DNA of 32,842 nucleotides from assembly GCA_900316565.1 (NCBI GenBank), contig ONDK01000022.1, positions 1-32,842 on the forward strand. The letters run 5' to 3'. A program made the position numbers and the translations under genes. Positions 15,465 through 24,400 of the stretch are shown here, piece after piece (positions within the stretch are counted from its first letter, which is position 1; each line of letters opens with the position of its first letter). The notes under the pieces are model-generated. The model was not told where the DNA came from. It was given only the letters and a program-made list of their open reading frames with translations, and searched no databases. Source of the DNA: an uncultured Prevotella sp. (GTDB lineage: Bacteria; Bacteroidota; Bacteroidia; Bacteroidales; Bacteroidaceae).

Positions 15465-16934
15465 ATGAAGAAAATTCCACAGTTTCTTATGTGCGGCGCC
15501 TGCGCTATTGCGCTGACGCTGTCGACGGCAACAGCCATAAGAGTTTATGCTGCTCAACCACAAGCCAACATTGCAGGACAGCCGGTAGACCTCACCTATG
15601 CGGCTGAGAAGGCCATACCAGCCGTTGTACATATTAAGTACGTACAGAATTCCAAGACGCAGACCATTGACGTACAAGACGATCCGTTCGGTGATTTCTT
15701 CGACCCGTTCGGTTTCTTCGGCTCACCAAACCAGGGTCAGGGCGGCACTCGCAAGCAGCGCGTGCAGACTCCAAAGAAGGAAGCTACAGGCTCAGGCGTC
15801 ATCATCTCCAGTGATGGATACATTGTAACCAACAACCACGTCGTGGAAGGCGCTGATGAACTCACTGTCACTCTGAACGACAACCGCGAGTTCTCAGCAC
15901 GTATCATCGGAACGGACAAGCAGACGGACCTGGCTCTTATCAAGGTCAACGCAAAGAATCTCCCGACACTGCCCATCGGCAACTCCGACGACCTAAAGGT
16001 CGGCGAATGGGTCATCGCCGTGGGAAACCCCTACAACCTTAACTCTACCGTTACAGCAGGTATCGTAAGTGCCAAGGCGCGCGGACTGGGAGCCACCCCG
16101 AACGGCATCGAGAGCTTCATACAGACTGACGCAGCCATCAACCCGGGTAACTCCGGTGGTGCCCTTGTCAACACCCGTGGCGAACTCGTCGGCATCAACG
16201 CAATGCTCTACTCACAGACCGGCTCTTACAGCGGCTACGGCTTCGCCATTCCGACAAACATCATGACGAAAGTTGTCGACGATATAAAGAAATACGGCAG
16301 CGTACAGCGTGTCATGCTTGGCGTAAGCGGACAGGATGTCCTCAACTACATCAACAACCAGAAGGAACAGGGCAAGGATGTTGACCTCGGAACGAACGAG
16401 GGAGTCTACATCGCTACTGTAGACCCAGACGGCAACGGTGCCGAAGCTGGTCTCGCCAAGGGCGATGTCATCACTGAGTTCGACGGCAAGAAGATAGAAA
16501 AAATGTCGGAGCTGCAGGCTGCTGTCAATAGCAAGCGCCCTGGCGACAAGGCTTCCATCACATATCTGCGCAACAAGAAGAAGGTAACGAAGACTATCAC
16601 GCTGAAGAATGCGCAAGGCACTACAAAGATTATAGAGCAGGCTGACATCGATGTTCTCGGAGGACAGTTCCGTCCTATCACCGAGGCACAGAAGAAACAG
16701 CTCAACATCACCTACGGTCTCGAGATTCTAAAGGTCAGCAACGGTGCTTTGAAGGATGCAGGCATCAACCGCGGATTCATCATCCAGAAGGTCAATGACG
16801 AGAATGTCAACAGCATCGACGAATTGCAGAAGCTTGTCAAGTCGGCATCCACAAGTAAGGAGCCGGTACTGTACATATCTGGTATCTATCCAACAGGCAA
16901 GAAGGCCTACTTCGCTGTTCCTCTGTCGGAGTAA
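15465..16934 (+). CDS. htrA: HtrA/DegP-type periplasmic serine protease (Do family)
   Basis: A periplasmic protease and chaperone that removes misfolded envelope proteins. Residues 1-30 are a signal peptide ending near VYAA. The trypsin-like domain carries the triad His125 (VTNNHVVEGAD), Asp155 (TDLALIKV) and Ser230 (NPGNSGGALV). Two PDZ domains follow, the first with GLAKGDVITEFDGKKI and the second with GINRGFIIQKVNDENV. A Phe/Gly/Asp-rich loop (PFGDFFDPFGFFG) before the catalytic domain matches the regulatory LA-loop region of DegP/DegQ. The length of 489 residues is normal. It is monocistronic, with element B just downstream. Confidence 0.96.
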   Translation: MKKIPQFLMCGACAIALTLSTATAIRVYAAQPQANIAGQPVDLTYAAEKAIPAVVHIKYVQNSKTQTIDVQDDPFGDFFDPFGFFGSPNQGQGGTRKQRVQTPKKEATGSGVIISSDGYIVTNNHVVEGADELTVTLNDNREFSARIIGTDKQTDLALIKVNAKNLPTLPIGNSDDLKVGEWVIAVGNPYNLNSTVTAGIVSAKARGLGATPNGIESFIQTDAAINPGNSGGALVNTRGELVGINAMLYSQTGSYSGYGFAIPTNIMTKVVDDIKKYGSVQRVMLGVSGQDVLNYINNQKEQGKDVDLGTNEGVYIATVDPDGNGAEAGLAKGDVITEFDGKKIEKMSELQAAVNSKRPGDKASITYLRNKKKVTKTITLKNAQGTTKIIEQADIDVLGGQFRPITEAQKKQLNITYGLEILKVSNGALKDAGINRGFIIQKVNDENVNSIDELQKLVKSASTSKEPVLYISGIYPTGKKAYFAVPLSE

Positions 16935-16959
16935 CAGAATATAATAAATACTCAACAAG

Positions 16960-17051
16960 AAATCCCCCAAGGGGAGGATGTCCGGGTGCTTATAACATCG
17001 GCAAGAACCGATGGCACCAAAATCAGACTTCCTTTCCTTGGGGGATTTTTT
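16960..17051. repeat. Structured hairpin element B (bidirectional terminator or REP-like repeat)
   Basis: AAATCCCCCAAGG (16960-16972) pairs with the perfect complement at 17036-17048. The stem continues as GGAGGA with TCCTTT, then an internal loop, GGTGC/GCACC, a TTATAA bulge and a CATCGG/CCGATG hairpin with loop CAAGAA. Six Ts follow (17046-17051). It lies nine bases before the convergent cca-type stop and 25 bases after the htrA stop, and it is related to element A. Confidence 0.75.
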
Positions 17052-17060
17052 GTTGGTGAA

Positions 17061-18506
17061 TTATTGTTCCAGTCCCAATGACTTGGCCTTCTGCTTGAGC
17101 AGTTGCATTAGAGGTTCACGCTCATTGGGCACCTTATTGTCAAGGACGGCGTCCTTAAGTGTCTGCTTCAGTGTTCCCACCACTCGCGACGGCTTCAAAT
17201 GGAACATTTCCATAATCTCATTACCGTCGATGCAGGGCTGCAGCAGACGTTTATAATCCTTCTCCTTCAGGTCGGTAAGCTTCTCACGGACCATACGGAA
17301 GTTCTCGCGAAACCGTTTCTTACGGGCTTCGTTCTTACTGGTTATGTCGGCCTCACACAATGTCATAAGGTCATCAATATCGTCGCCGGCATCATTCATC
17401 AGCCTGCGGACAGCGGAATCGGTAACCTCATCGTCAGCAATAGCGATAGGACGCATATGGAGGTCTACGAGTTTCTGAACATATTTCATCTTTGAGTCCA
17501 TCGGGAGCTTCATCCTTCTGAAGATGGAGGGTATCATCCTGGCTCCTATGGAGTTGTGGTTATGGAACGTCCAGCCTATCGCAGGGTCCCAGCGTTTACT
17601 CTTTGTCTTACCGATATCATGGAAGAGAGCAGCCCACCGCAGCCATAGAGGATCCTTGTCGAAACCGCTCTGCTGTGCCTTACACACGTTGTCGAGGACC
17701 TCAAGGGTATGATAGAAGTTGTTCTTATGTGCCCTTCCGTTGCGTTTCTCCACGATATCGAGCGCCGAAAGTTCCGGAATGATAAGCTGAAGGAGTCCCG
17801 CGCGCTGCATGTCGACAAAGCCCTTACTAGGATGACTGGTCATCATAATCTTGTTGAGTTCGTCAACGATACGCTCTCCGCTGACAATCTTTATCCTCTC
17901 GGCATTTCGCATGAGGGCGTCAAAGGTCTCGTCCTCAATGAAAAAGTTGAGCTGTGTGGCAAAACGGATGCACCGCATCATACGCAACGGGTCGTCGGAA
18001 AATGTGATGTCAGGGTCCAAGGGTGTGCGGATAATGCCGTCCCAGAGGTCATCGACGCCACCGAAGGGGTCCACGAGCTCGCCGAAGCGGTCGGCGTTAA
18101 GGCACACCGCCAATGCGTTTATAGTGAAGTCGCGACGATTCTGGTCGTCTTCCAGAGTGCCGTCTTCGACTACCGGCTTACGGCTGTCATGGCTGTAGCT
18201 CTCCTTTCGCGCTCCGACGAACTCCACCTCATGGTCTTTGTATTTCACCTGTGCTGTTCCGAAATTGCGGAACACCGACAGATGGGCTTTCCTGCCAAGG
18301 AGCTTCTTCAACTCCGAGGCCACCTGAATGCCACTTCCCACTACAACGACATCGATATCATTGGAAGGACGCTCCAGGAAAAGGTCGCGAACGAAACCGC
18401 CCACAACATAACAGTCCAGCCCAAGTCCGTCGGCTGCTTTGGAAATAAGATGGAATATGTCTTTATCAAGCAACTTGGCAAGCTGCTCGTCTGATAAATC
18501 TCTCAT
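17061..18506 (-). CDS. cca: CCA tRNA nucleotidyltransferase / poly(A) polymerase family protein with HD domain
   Basis: A class II nucleotidyltransferase of 481 residues. The signature VVGGFVRDLFLERPSNDIDVV gives the nucleotide-binding GG-x-VRD and catalytic Asp50 and Asp52. An RNA-binding segment PLDPDITFSDDPLRMMRCIRFA and an ERIVDELNK motif follow, then an HD phosphohydrolase-like domain (ALFHDIGKTKSKRW, about residue 295). This layout fits Bacteroidetes enzymes annotated as CCA-adding; sequence alone cannot fully separate these from poly(A) polymerase. The CCA-less tRNA-Pro nearby is consistent with a need for CCA addition. The TACCTTTG promoter box lies just upstream. Confidence 0.9.
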   Translation of the reverse strand: MRDLSDEQLAKLLDKDIFHLISKAADGLGLDCYVVGGFVRDLFLERPSNDIDVVVVGSGIQVASELKKLLGRKAHLSVFRNFGTAQVKYKDHEVEFVGARKESYSHDSRKPVVEDGTLEDDQNRRDFTINALAVCLNADRFGELVDPFGGVDDLWDGIIRTPLDPDITFSDDPLRMMRCIRFATQLNFFIEDETFDALMRNAERIKIVSGERIVDELNKIMMTSHPSKGFVDMQRAGLLQLIIPELSALDIVEKRNGRAHKNNFYHTLEVLDNVCKAQQSGFDKDPLWLRWAALFHDIGKTKSKRWDPAIGWTFHNHNSIGARMIPSIFRRMKLPMDSKMKYVQKLVDLHMRPIAIADDEVTDSAVRRLMNDAGDDIDDLMTLCEADITSKNEARKKRFRENFRMVREKLTDLKEKDYKRLLQPCIDGNEIMEMFHLKPSRVVGTLKQTLKDAVLDNKVPNEREPLMQLLKQKAKSLGLEQ

Positions 18507-18532
18507 TACAATGGATTTTTATTTTTGGTGTG

Positions 18533-18563
18533 CAAAGGTAAAGAGAATAATTAATAATTGAAA
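18533..18563 (-). promoter_or_regulatory. Probable promoter of the CCA-type gene
   Basis: On the minus strand TACCTTTG (complement of 18533-18540) matches the -7 box exactly; the upstream box 19 bases away is TTTC rather than TTTG. Confidence 0.6.
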
Positions 18564-18622
18564 ATTAAAACCTGAAAATTACATTATCCATTATCCTTTT
18601 ACAGATATTTTACAGCTTATTT

Positions 18623-18653
18623 TTTGTCATTCCAACGAAAATAAGTATTTTTG
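18623..18653 (+). promoter_or_regulatory. Promoter of the DUF1599-tpiA unit
   Basis: TTTG (18623-18626), 19 bases, TATTTTTG (18646-18653), a full consensus match. The expected transcript starts near 18660, so the in-frame TTG at 18651 cannot be the start of translation and the ATG at 18678 is preferred. Confidence 0.75.
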
Positions 18654-18677
18654 CAAATCAAAGATTTAAACGAAGAA

Positions 18678-19247
18678 ATGTCACTGGACACTACAAAGAC
18701 CGAAAAGGAATTCACACAGGCTATGGCCGAATGCAGAGAGGTATTCGCCAACAAGCTGAAGGATTATAGCGCTTCATGGCGCATTATGAGACCACAGACG
18801 CTCACAGACCAACTGTTCATAAAGGCAAAGAACATCAGGGCTTTTGAGATTTCAGGCGTCAGCCGCGTAGGAGACAGCATGAAGTCGGACTTCATGGCTC
18901 TCATAAACTACGGTATCATAGGGCTTATTCAGCTAGAGAAAGGCTACGCCGACCGTGTGGACATTAGCAGCGAAGAGGCTCTTGCGCTCTACGACAAGTT
19001 CGCAAAGGAAACCTTCGACTTAATGCTGAAGAAAAACCACGACTATGGTGAGGCTTGGAGGGACATGCGTGTGAGCTCATATACCGACCTTATCCTCACC
19101 AAGATAGAACGGATAAAGGAGATAGAGGACCACAACGGAAAGACTACGGTAAGCGAAGGAATAGCATCCAACTACATGGACATCATCAACTACTCCGTCT
19201 TCGGAGTCATCAGGGAGAGCTGCTCCGACAATACAGAGGATAGGTAA
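18678..19247 (+). CDS. DUF1599 domain protein with internal duplication
   Basis: A predicted cytosolic, mainly helical protein of 189 residues whose function I do not know. It contains two related halves: KLKDYSASWRIMRPQTLTDQ with IKAKNIRAFE and MALINYGIIGLIQLE, then KNHDYGEAWRDMRVSSYTDL with TKIERIKEIE and MDIINYSVFGVIRES. The shared DY-x2-(A/S)WR-x-MR core and the (I)NY-x-(I/V)-G/F ending indicate a tandem repeat of one fold. The family helices recall dUTPase/MazG-like nucleotide pyrophosphohydrolases, but I see no clear ExxE metal motif, so this is only a suggestion. It starts a series with the DoxX-like/TpiA gene nine bases downstream. Confidence 0.9.
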   Translation: MSLDTTKTEKEFTQAMAECREVFANKLKDYSASWRIMRPQTLTDQLFIKAKNIRAFEISGVSRVGDSMKSDFMALINYGIIGLIQLEKGYADRVDISSEEALALYDKFAKETFDLMLKKNHDYGEAWRDMRVSSYTDLILTKIERIKEIEDHNGKTTVSEGIASNYMDIINYSVFGVIRESCSDNTEDR

Positions 19248-19256
19248 TCCGGAAGA

Positions 19257-21398
19257 ATGACTATAGATTTCAAGAACATATCACACAGACTGGCGGCATC
19301 AGAAACAATGCAGAAGGTTCTGACCGTCGTTGTCAACGTCTGCCGGTTTCTTCTTGCACTCTCCTTCGTGTTCTCCGGATACGTAAAAGCCATCGACCCT
19401 ACCGGCACAAAATACAAGATAGAGGATTATCTTGCGGCCGTCGGCTTGGGAGGTATCCTTCCGGACTACGTCACCATCGCTATGGCCGTACTGCTGGCGG
19501 GACTGGAGTTCTCCCTTGGCATATTCATGCTGCTGGCCATTAGACGCCGCCAGGTATCAAAGCTCATGCTAGTCTTCATGGCAGTAATGACGCTGATCAC
19601 GGCATGGCTCGCTATATTCAATCCCATAACGGACTGTGGCTGCTTTGGCGACGCCATCCACCTGACAAACTGGCAGACCTTTGGAAAGAACATCGTACTG
19701 CTCATCGCGGTGATGATAGTAGCGCGGTGGCCACTGAAGATGGTGCGGTTCGTGTCAAGGCCGAACCAATGGATTGCAATAAACTTCACCATCCTGTTCA
19801 TACTCGTAAGCTCTATATGGAGTCTGAACCATCTGCCTCAATTCGACTTCCGACCATACCACGTCGGAGTGAACATCAAAAAGGCAATGGAAATACCTCC
19901 CGGTGCGAAGCAACCGAAGTTCAAGACTACATATATTCTTGAAAAGAATGGGATAAGGAAAGAGTTCGATGAAAACAATTATCCGTTCAACGACACGGCC
20001 TGGATACTCAAGGACCCCGACAAGGACGTGAAGACAGAGGTCATAGAGAAAGGATATGAGCCGCCAATCCATGACTTTTCGATAACAAACGAGCAAACAG
20101 GAGAAGACATCACCGACTCCGTGCTGACGGCGAAAGGCTACACCTTCCTGCTGATATCCCCATATCTGGAGAAAGCCGACGACTCTGATTTCGGAGACCT
20201 GGACTTCATCTACGAGTATGCTGAGGAAAACGGGTATCATTTCTATGGTCTGACGGCAAGCAACGACGACGGAATAGCACGATGGAGGAATATCACAGGA
20301 GCCGAGTATCCCTTCTTCCTGACCGACGGGACGACCCTTGAGACCGTTATCAGGAGCAATCCGGGACTACTGCTGCTTAAGGACGGAACGATAATCCGGA
20401 AATGGAGCCACAACGACCTGCCGGACGAGAAGGTACTGACAGGAAGGCTCGAGAAGATTGAGACCGGACGACTGGAGCCTGACTCTGTTCCGAGAAAGGT
20501 CATGAGCGTCATGCTGTGGTTCGTTTTGCCGCTTCTTCTGCTCATACTTGCCGACAGGCTGTGGGCATGGACAAAATGGCTGAAAGAGAAAGAGACATCT
20601 AACAAATTATATCAACTAATAAACAACAAAAGAAACATGAGAAAGAAAATTGTAGCAGGCAACTGGAAAATGAACATGAACCTGCAGGACGGCGTAGCAC
20701 TGGCAAAAGAAATTAACGAGACCCTTAAGGCTGACAAGCCTAACTGTGGCGTTATCATCTGCACACCATTCATCCATCTGGCTAGCGTGGCTCAGGTTCT
20801 CGACCCTGAAGTGGTTGGCCTTGGTGCTGAGAACTGCGCAGACAAGGAGAAGGGTGCCTACACCGGTGAGGTAAGTGCAGAGATGGTGAAGTCAACAGGT
20901 GCACAGTACGTCATACTCGGACACTCAGAGCGCCGTCAATACTATCATGAGACAGCCGAGATACTCAAGGACAAGGTTCAGCTTGCCCTGAAGAACGGTC
21001 TGAAAGTTATCTTCTGCTGCGGCGAGACTCTCGAGGAGCGCGAGGCAAACAAGCAGAATGAGGTCGTAAAGGCTGAGCTCGACGGCAGCGTCTTCAATCT
21101 CTCCGCTGAGGAGTGGAAGAACATCATCCTCGCCTATGAGCCAATCTGGGCTATCGGCACCGGCAAGACAGCTACCGCAGAGCAGGCAGAGGAGATGCTG
21201 GCATACATCCGTTCCATCGTAGCCGACAAATACGGCAAGGATGCCGCAGAGGATACCACAATCCTTTACGGTGGCAGCTGCAAGCCAGGAAACGCTCCTG
21301 AGCTCTTCGCAAAGCCTGATATCGACGGCGGCCTCATCGGTGGTGCTTCACTGAAAGCAGCCGACTTCAAGGGCATTATCGATGCTTGGAAGAAGTAA
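19257..21398 (+). CDS. DoxX/MauE-like membrane protein fused in frame to triosephosphate isomerase
   Basis: One open frame of 713 codons covers two proteins normally separate in Bacteroidales. Residues 1-460 match a BT_3928-type protein: four or more membrane helices, the MauE/DoxX cysteine motif [17 protein letters not shown], a helix near 180-195, an extracytoplasmic region with thioredoxin-like features ([41 protein letters not shown]), and a last membrane helix ([15 protein letters not shown]). A linker follows (about 440-460) rich in Lys and Asn, which looks like translated spacer. Residues 461-713 are full-length TpiA. There is no stop between; TAA occurs in both other frames across the junction. 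The fusion would tether a glycolytic enzyme to the cytoplasmic membrane face. A sequencing indel is the main alternative. Confidence 0.8.
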   Translation: MTIDFKNISHRLAASETMQKVLTVVVNVCRFLLALSFVFSGYVKAIDPTGTKYKIEDYLAAVGLGGILPDYVTIAMAVLLAGLEFSLGIFMLLAIRRRQVSKLMLVFMAVMTLITAWLAIFNPITDCGCFGDAIHLTNWQTFGKNIVLLIAVMIVARWPLKMVRFVSRPNQWIAINFTILFILVSSIWSLNHLPQFDFRPYHVGVNIKKAMEIPPGAKQPKFKTTYILEKNGIRKEFDENNYPFNDTAWILKDPDKDVKTEVIEKGYEPPIHDFSITNEQTGEDITDSVLTAKGYTFLLISPYLEKADDSDFGDLDFIYEYAEENGYHFYGLTASNDDGIARWRNITGAEYPFFLTDGTTLETVIRSNPGLLLLKDGTIIRKWSHNDLPDEKVLTGRLEKIETGRLEPDSVPRKVMSVMLWFVLPLLLLILADRLWAWTKWLKEKETSNKLYQLINNKRNMRKKIVAGNWKMNMNLQDGVALAKEINETLKADKPNCGVIICTPFIHLASVAQVLDPEVVGLGAENCADKEKGAYTGEVSAEMVKSTGAQYVILGHSERRQYYHETAEILKDKVQLALKNGLKVIFCCGETLEEREANKQNEVVKAELDGSVFNLSAEEWKNIILAYEPIWAIGTGKTATAEQAEEMLAYIRSIVADKYGKDAAEDTTILYGGSCKPGNAPELFAKPDIDGGLIGGASLKAADFKGIIDAWKK
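20637..21398 (+). CDS. tpiA: Triosephosphate isomerase (complete domain, possible independent start)
   Basis: Interconverts dihydroxyacetone phosphate and glyceraldehyde 3-phosphate in glycolysis and gluconeogenesis. Counting from the ATG at 20637 the protein is 253 residues, the normal family length. Active-site residues are Asn9 and Lys11 (GNWKMN), His96 (VILGHSERR) and Glu168 ([11 protein letters not shown]), with the phosphate-binding [10 protein letters not shown] and GGLIGGASL loops. The A-rich run before the ATG (AACAACAAAAGAAAC) resembles Bacteroidetes translation starts, so the enzyme could be made alone even though the frame upstream is open. Confidence 0.95.
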   Translation: MRKKIVAGNWKMNMNLQDGVALAKEINETLKADKPNCGVIICTPFIHLASVAQVLDPEVVGLGAENCADKEKGAYTGEVSAEMVKSTGAQYVILGHSERRQYYHETAEILKDKVQLALKNGLKVIFCCGETLEEREANKQNEVVKAELDGSVFNLSAEEWKNIILAYEPIWAIGTGKTATAEQAEEMLAYIRSIVADKYGKDAAEDTTILYGGSCKPGNAPELFAKPDIDGGLIGGASLKAADFKGIIDAWKK

Positions 21399-21429
21399 TC
21401 GTTGCCTGAAGGCTATAATATTTCACAAC

Positions 21430-21468
21430 TGATATGTATGGACAACTACCGTCTGTCCATACATATCA
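21430..21468 (+). terminator. Strong stem-loop after tpiA, possible terminator
   Basis: TGATATGTATGGACA (21430-21444) pairs perfectly over 15 bases with 21454-21468 around a nine-base loop. Only TCTCTTT follows, so termination may be partial; it could instead protect the tpiA mRNA 3' end. A TCTCTTTAGAGA palindrome overlaps its right side. Confidence 0.6.
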
Positions 21469-21510
21469 TCTCTTTAGAGATTTGATTTCCGAAGTTTTTC
21501 ACTCTTCATT

Positions 21511-22095
21511 ATGAGACAGTTCATCGCAACTTTTATTCTGGTCTTCGCCTCACTGATTACCGTCCAGGCACAGTCAGTGGGACACGGAGCCGACATTGAC
21601 GCACAGATAAACAGCCGTCAGGCGCAGAAAGCGCCCAAGAAGCCACAGGCTGAGCCACGAAAACCGGCTGAGCCGGTACCAAGCGAGGTCAGTTCGTCAG
21701 GCGGACGGATGAAAATGGTACTGCGAAAGATAAAAGTACGCAAGAAGACACCAGAGGAGCTGGCAGAGACAAGGACAAAGGTAACGAAGGGTGTACACCA
21801 CGAGCAAGGTTTCCGCATACAGGTCTTCTCGGGTGGAAACACACGAGTGGCACGCCAGCAGGCAGAACGCGCCGGACAACAGGTCAAGGCGGCGATGCCA
21901 AACCAACCCGTCTACGTCCACTTCTACAGTCCACGATGGGGCTGCCGGGTGGGAAACTTCAAGACCTATAACTCTGCACTGGGTACTCTAAGGCAGATAC
22001 GACGCCTTGGATATAAAGGAGCCATCATCATCCGCTCCATCATCACCGTAAAGGATGTAGAGTATGTTGACAATGATGATGCAATAGACGAATAG
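21511..22095 (+). CDS. Secreted SPOR-domain protein
   Basis: A protein of 194 residues with a signal peptide (residues 1-20, cleavage after VQA). A Pro/Lys/Glu-rich linker (about 30-65) precedes a basic segment ([16 protein letters not shown]) and a C-terminal SPOR domain ([19 protein letters not shown] ... [16 protein letters not shown] ... [17 protein letters not shown]). SPOR domains bind glycan strands stripped of peptides, usually at division sites. It follows tpiA and precedes folE by seven bases, an order I recall from other Bacteroidales. Its exact role is not known. Confidence 0.92.
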   Translation: MRQFIATFILVFASLITVQAQSVGHGADIDAQINSRQAQKAPKKPQAEPRKPAEPVPSEVSSSGGRMKMVLRKIKVRKKTPEELAETRTKVTKGVHHEQGFRIQVFSGGNTRVARQQAERAGQQVKAAMPNQPVYVHFYSPRWGCRVGNFKTYNSALGTLRQIRRLGYKGAIIIRSIITVKDVEYVDNDDAIDE

Positions 22096-22102
22096 AGAAA
22101 AC

Positions 22103-22696
22103 ATGAATCCAGAAACAGAATTCCGCGAGGGACTCGACGAACTCGCTGACCACTACAAGAAAGTATTAGAGCTCTTAGGTGAGGACCCTAGCCGGGAAGG
22201 ACTGCTGAAGACCCCCATGCGGGTGGCAAAGGCCATGCAGATACTTACCCGCGGCTACACACAGGACCCACACAAGGTACTTACCGACGCACTCTTTGAG
22301 GAGAAATACAACCAGATGGTTATCGTTAAGGACATCGACTTCTTCTCAATGTGCGAGCACCACATGCTCCCGTTCTACGGAAAGGTGCACGTGGCATACA
22401 TACCTAACGGTTTTATCACTGGTCTGAGCAAGATAGCCAGAGTGGTAGACATATTCTCCCACCGCCTGCAAGTGCAGGAACGCCTTACAGAGCAAATCAT
22501 GGAATGTATCAATACGACACTGAAACCACAGGGTGTGATGGTCATCATTGAGGCCAAACACATGTGCATGCAGATGCGCGGAGTGGAGAAGCAGAACTCC
22601 ATCACCACGACAAGTGCCTACAGTGGAGTGTTCGAGTCGATGAAGACGCGCAATGAGTTCATGAACCTGCTCCGGGGAGAGAGTAAGCGGATATAA
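22103..22696 (+). CDS. folE: GTP cyclohydrolase I
   Basis: Converts GTP to 7,8-dihydroneopterin triphosphate, the first step of folate synthesis and also of the queuosine precursor route. Zinc ligands Cys84, His87 ([11 protein letters not shown]) and Cys155 ([10 protein letters not shown]) keep the spacing of the E. coli enzyme (3 and 71 residues). Other family blocks are [37 protein letters not shown] and TSAYSGVF. Its 197 residues are normal. It starts seven bases after the SPOR gene stop, indicating an operon. Confidence 0.97.
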   Translation: MNPETEFREGLDELADHYKKVLELLGEDPSREGLLKTPMRVAKAMQILTRGYTQDPHKVLTDALFEEKYNQMVIVKDIDFFSMCEHHMLPFYGKVHVAYIPNGFITGLSKIARVVDIFSHRLQVQERLTEQIMECINTTLKPQGVMVIIEAKHMCMQMRGVEKQNSITTTSAYSGVFESMKTRNEFMNLLRGESKRI

Positions 22697-22774
22697 ACGC
22701 CTCTTAAAACAATAATCACCCATAAACAGAAATACCGCTACTCAGCTTTAGAGGAGCACAAGGATACAAAGTAT

Positions 22775-23542
22775 ATGAAGTTTATCTCATGGAACGTAAA
22801 CGGTCTTCGCGCCGTAGTGAAAAAAGGATTTGAAGACACATTCAACCAGCTTGACGCCGACTTCTTCTGTCTTCAGGAAACGAAGATGCAGGAGGGCCAA
22901 CTCGATCTGGCCTTCCCCGGCTACGAGTCGTACTGGAACTACGCCGACAAGAAAGGCTACTCCGGCACCGCCATCTACACTAAGCATCATCCGCTGTCGG
23001 TGAGCTATGGCATAGGCATTGACGAGCACGACCACGAAGGACGTGTGATAACCCTTGAGATGCCCGACTTCTACCTTGTCTGCGTGTACACTCCGAACTC
23101 CCAGAACGCTGAGGAGAAAGGCGGACTTCCGCGCCGTCTGGACTACCGTATGCAGTGGGAGACTGACTTCCAGGCCTATCTCCACCACCTCGATGCCACA
23201 AAACCTGTCATCGTCTGCGGAGACATGAACGTAGCCCACGAGGAGATAGACATCAAGAACCCGTCAAGTAATCATAAGAATGCCGGCTTCACCGATGCTG
23301 AGCGCGAGAAGATGAGCGCTCTTCTTGGTAATGGCTTCACCGACACCTTCCGTTGTCTATACCCTGACACCGTCACCTATAGCTGGTGGTCATACCGTTT
23401 CCACGCACGTGAAAAGAACGCTGGCTGGCGTATCGACTATTTCCTTATCAGCGACCGTCTTAAAGACAAGCTGGCGGATGCCAAAATCCTCACAGATATC
23501 ATGGGCAGCGACCACTGCCCGGTAGAACTCGACCTTAAATAA
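22775..23542 (+). CDS. exoA: Exodeoxyribonuclease III / AP endonuclease
   Basis: A DNA repair nuclease that cuts 5' to abasic sites and trims 3' blocking groups. Exonuclease-endonuclease-phosphatase family motifs are all seen: [10 protein letters not shown] with catalytic Asn, FFCLQETKM (metal Glu), [13 protein letters not shown] (Asp/Asn pair), [19 protein letters not shown] and the C-terminal GSDHCPVEL (Asp-His). Its 255 residues are normal. A purine-rich GAGGAGCACAAGG lies upstream of the ATG. It follows folE by 78 bases and precedes the SGNH gene by five. Confidence 0.97.
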   Translation: MKFISWNVNGLRAVVKKGFEDTFNQLDADFFCLQETKMQEGQLDLAFPGYESYWNYADKKGYSGTAIYTKHHPLSVSYGIGIDEHDHEGRVITLEMPDFYLVCVYTPNSQNAEEKGGLPRRLDYRMQWETDFQAYLHHLDATKPVIVCGDMNVAHEEIDIKNPSSNHKNAGFTDAEREKMSALLGNGFTDTFRCLYPDTVTYSWWSYRFHAREKNAGWRIDYFLISDRLKDKLADAKILTDIMGSDHCPVELDLK

Positions 23543-23547
23543 CGCCT

Positions 23548-24363
23548 ATGAGAGCCCGCATAGAGATATGGGTAATCATGATACTGACGCTCGCCGCCAC
23601 AGTTGTCTACGCTTTCTCTAACGGCGGCGAGCTGGAAATCGGCGGCTTCAAACTTCGGAAAATAGATTTCAGTGGGCTACTCAACAATACCACGAAAGGA
23701 AGTCTGAAGCCGTCAGAAAGCGACAACACTCTCTCAAACAACGTCGACACCACACGTCAACGCATTCTGTTCTTCGGCGACTCCATGACCGAAGGACTTT
23801 TCTACAGCCTTGATGACTACTGCAACGCCAACGGCCACACACTGTTCAGCATCACCTGGTACAGCGCTACAACAGAGTCGTTTGCAAACAGCAATATCCT
23901 CGACACATACATCAGGCTCTATCATCCCACATATTTTATTATCTGTCTCGGAAGCAACGAGCTCTTTGTCAGGGACCTCCCGGATAGAAAGAGATATATA
24001 CAAGCCATTCTCCGAAAACTCGGCAACCGCCCTCATGTCTGGATAAGTCCACCAAACTGGACAAAAGACACTGGTATGGACACCATAATCCGACAGTCGG
24101 TAGGCGACAAACGGTTTTTCAACTCGTCAACACTCACACTGCAACGGAGCGATGACCACATCCATCCCACCATCGAAGCCTCAGCGCAGTGGATGAAGCA
24201 CATAGCCGACTGGCTGCAGTCGCCGGGCAAAACGGCTCATCCTATCATACTGCGACGGCCGACAAAGAAAACAAAACATACGTTCACCGATTATTACCAG
24301 ACTGATTTCAAGAAGTTCGAAGGCAGCGATAACCCGGAACGGCACCGCCACTTCTTCAGATGA
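23548..24363 (+). CDS. Membrane-anchored SGNH/GDSL hydrolase
   Basis: A protein of 271 residues with an N-terminal hydrophobic helix (about 6-24), a Ser/Asn-rich linker, and an SGNH fold. Block I is LFFGDSMTEG with nucleophile Ser79; block III is ICLGSNELF with Asn137; block V is DDHIHP, giving Asp203 and His206. Such proteins add or remove acyl groups on polysaccharides or other surface polymers. The MBOAT gene follows within 40 bases, so the two resemble acylation pairs such as DltB-DltD or AlgI-AlgX/J, with the MBOAT passing acyl groups across the membrane. The acceptor is unknown. A basic tail (RRPTKKTKH) follows the catalytic domain. Confidence 0.9.
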   Translation: MRARIEIWVIMILTLAATVVYAFSNGGELEIGGFKLRKIDFSGLLNNTTKGSLKPSESDNTLSNNVDTTRQRILFFGDSMTEGLFYSLDDYCNANGHTLFSITWYSATTESFANSNILDTYIRLYHPTYFIICLGSNELFVRDLPDRKRYIQAILRKLGNRPHVWISPPNWTKDTGMDTIIRQSVGDKRFFNSSTLTLQRSDDHIHPTIEASAQWMKHIADWLQSPGKTAHPIILRRPTKKTKHTFTDYYQTDFKKFEGSDNPERHRHFFR

Positions 24364-24400
24364 ATAAAGGAAGAGACGAAACAGAAAGATTACAAAAACG

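Noticed and set aside
18651-18677. TTG start for the DUF1599 gene
   Set aside because: The TTG overlaps the -7 box of a consensus promoter, so it would not be transcribed from it; ATG at 18678 is used.
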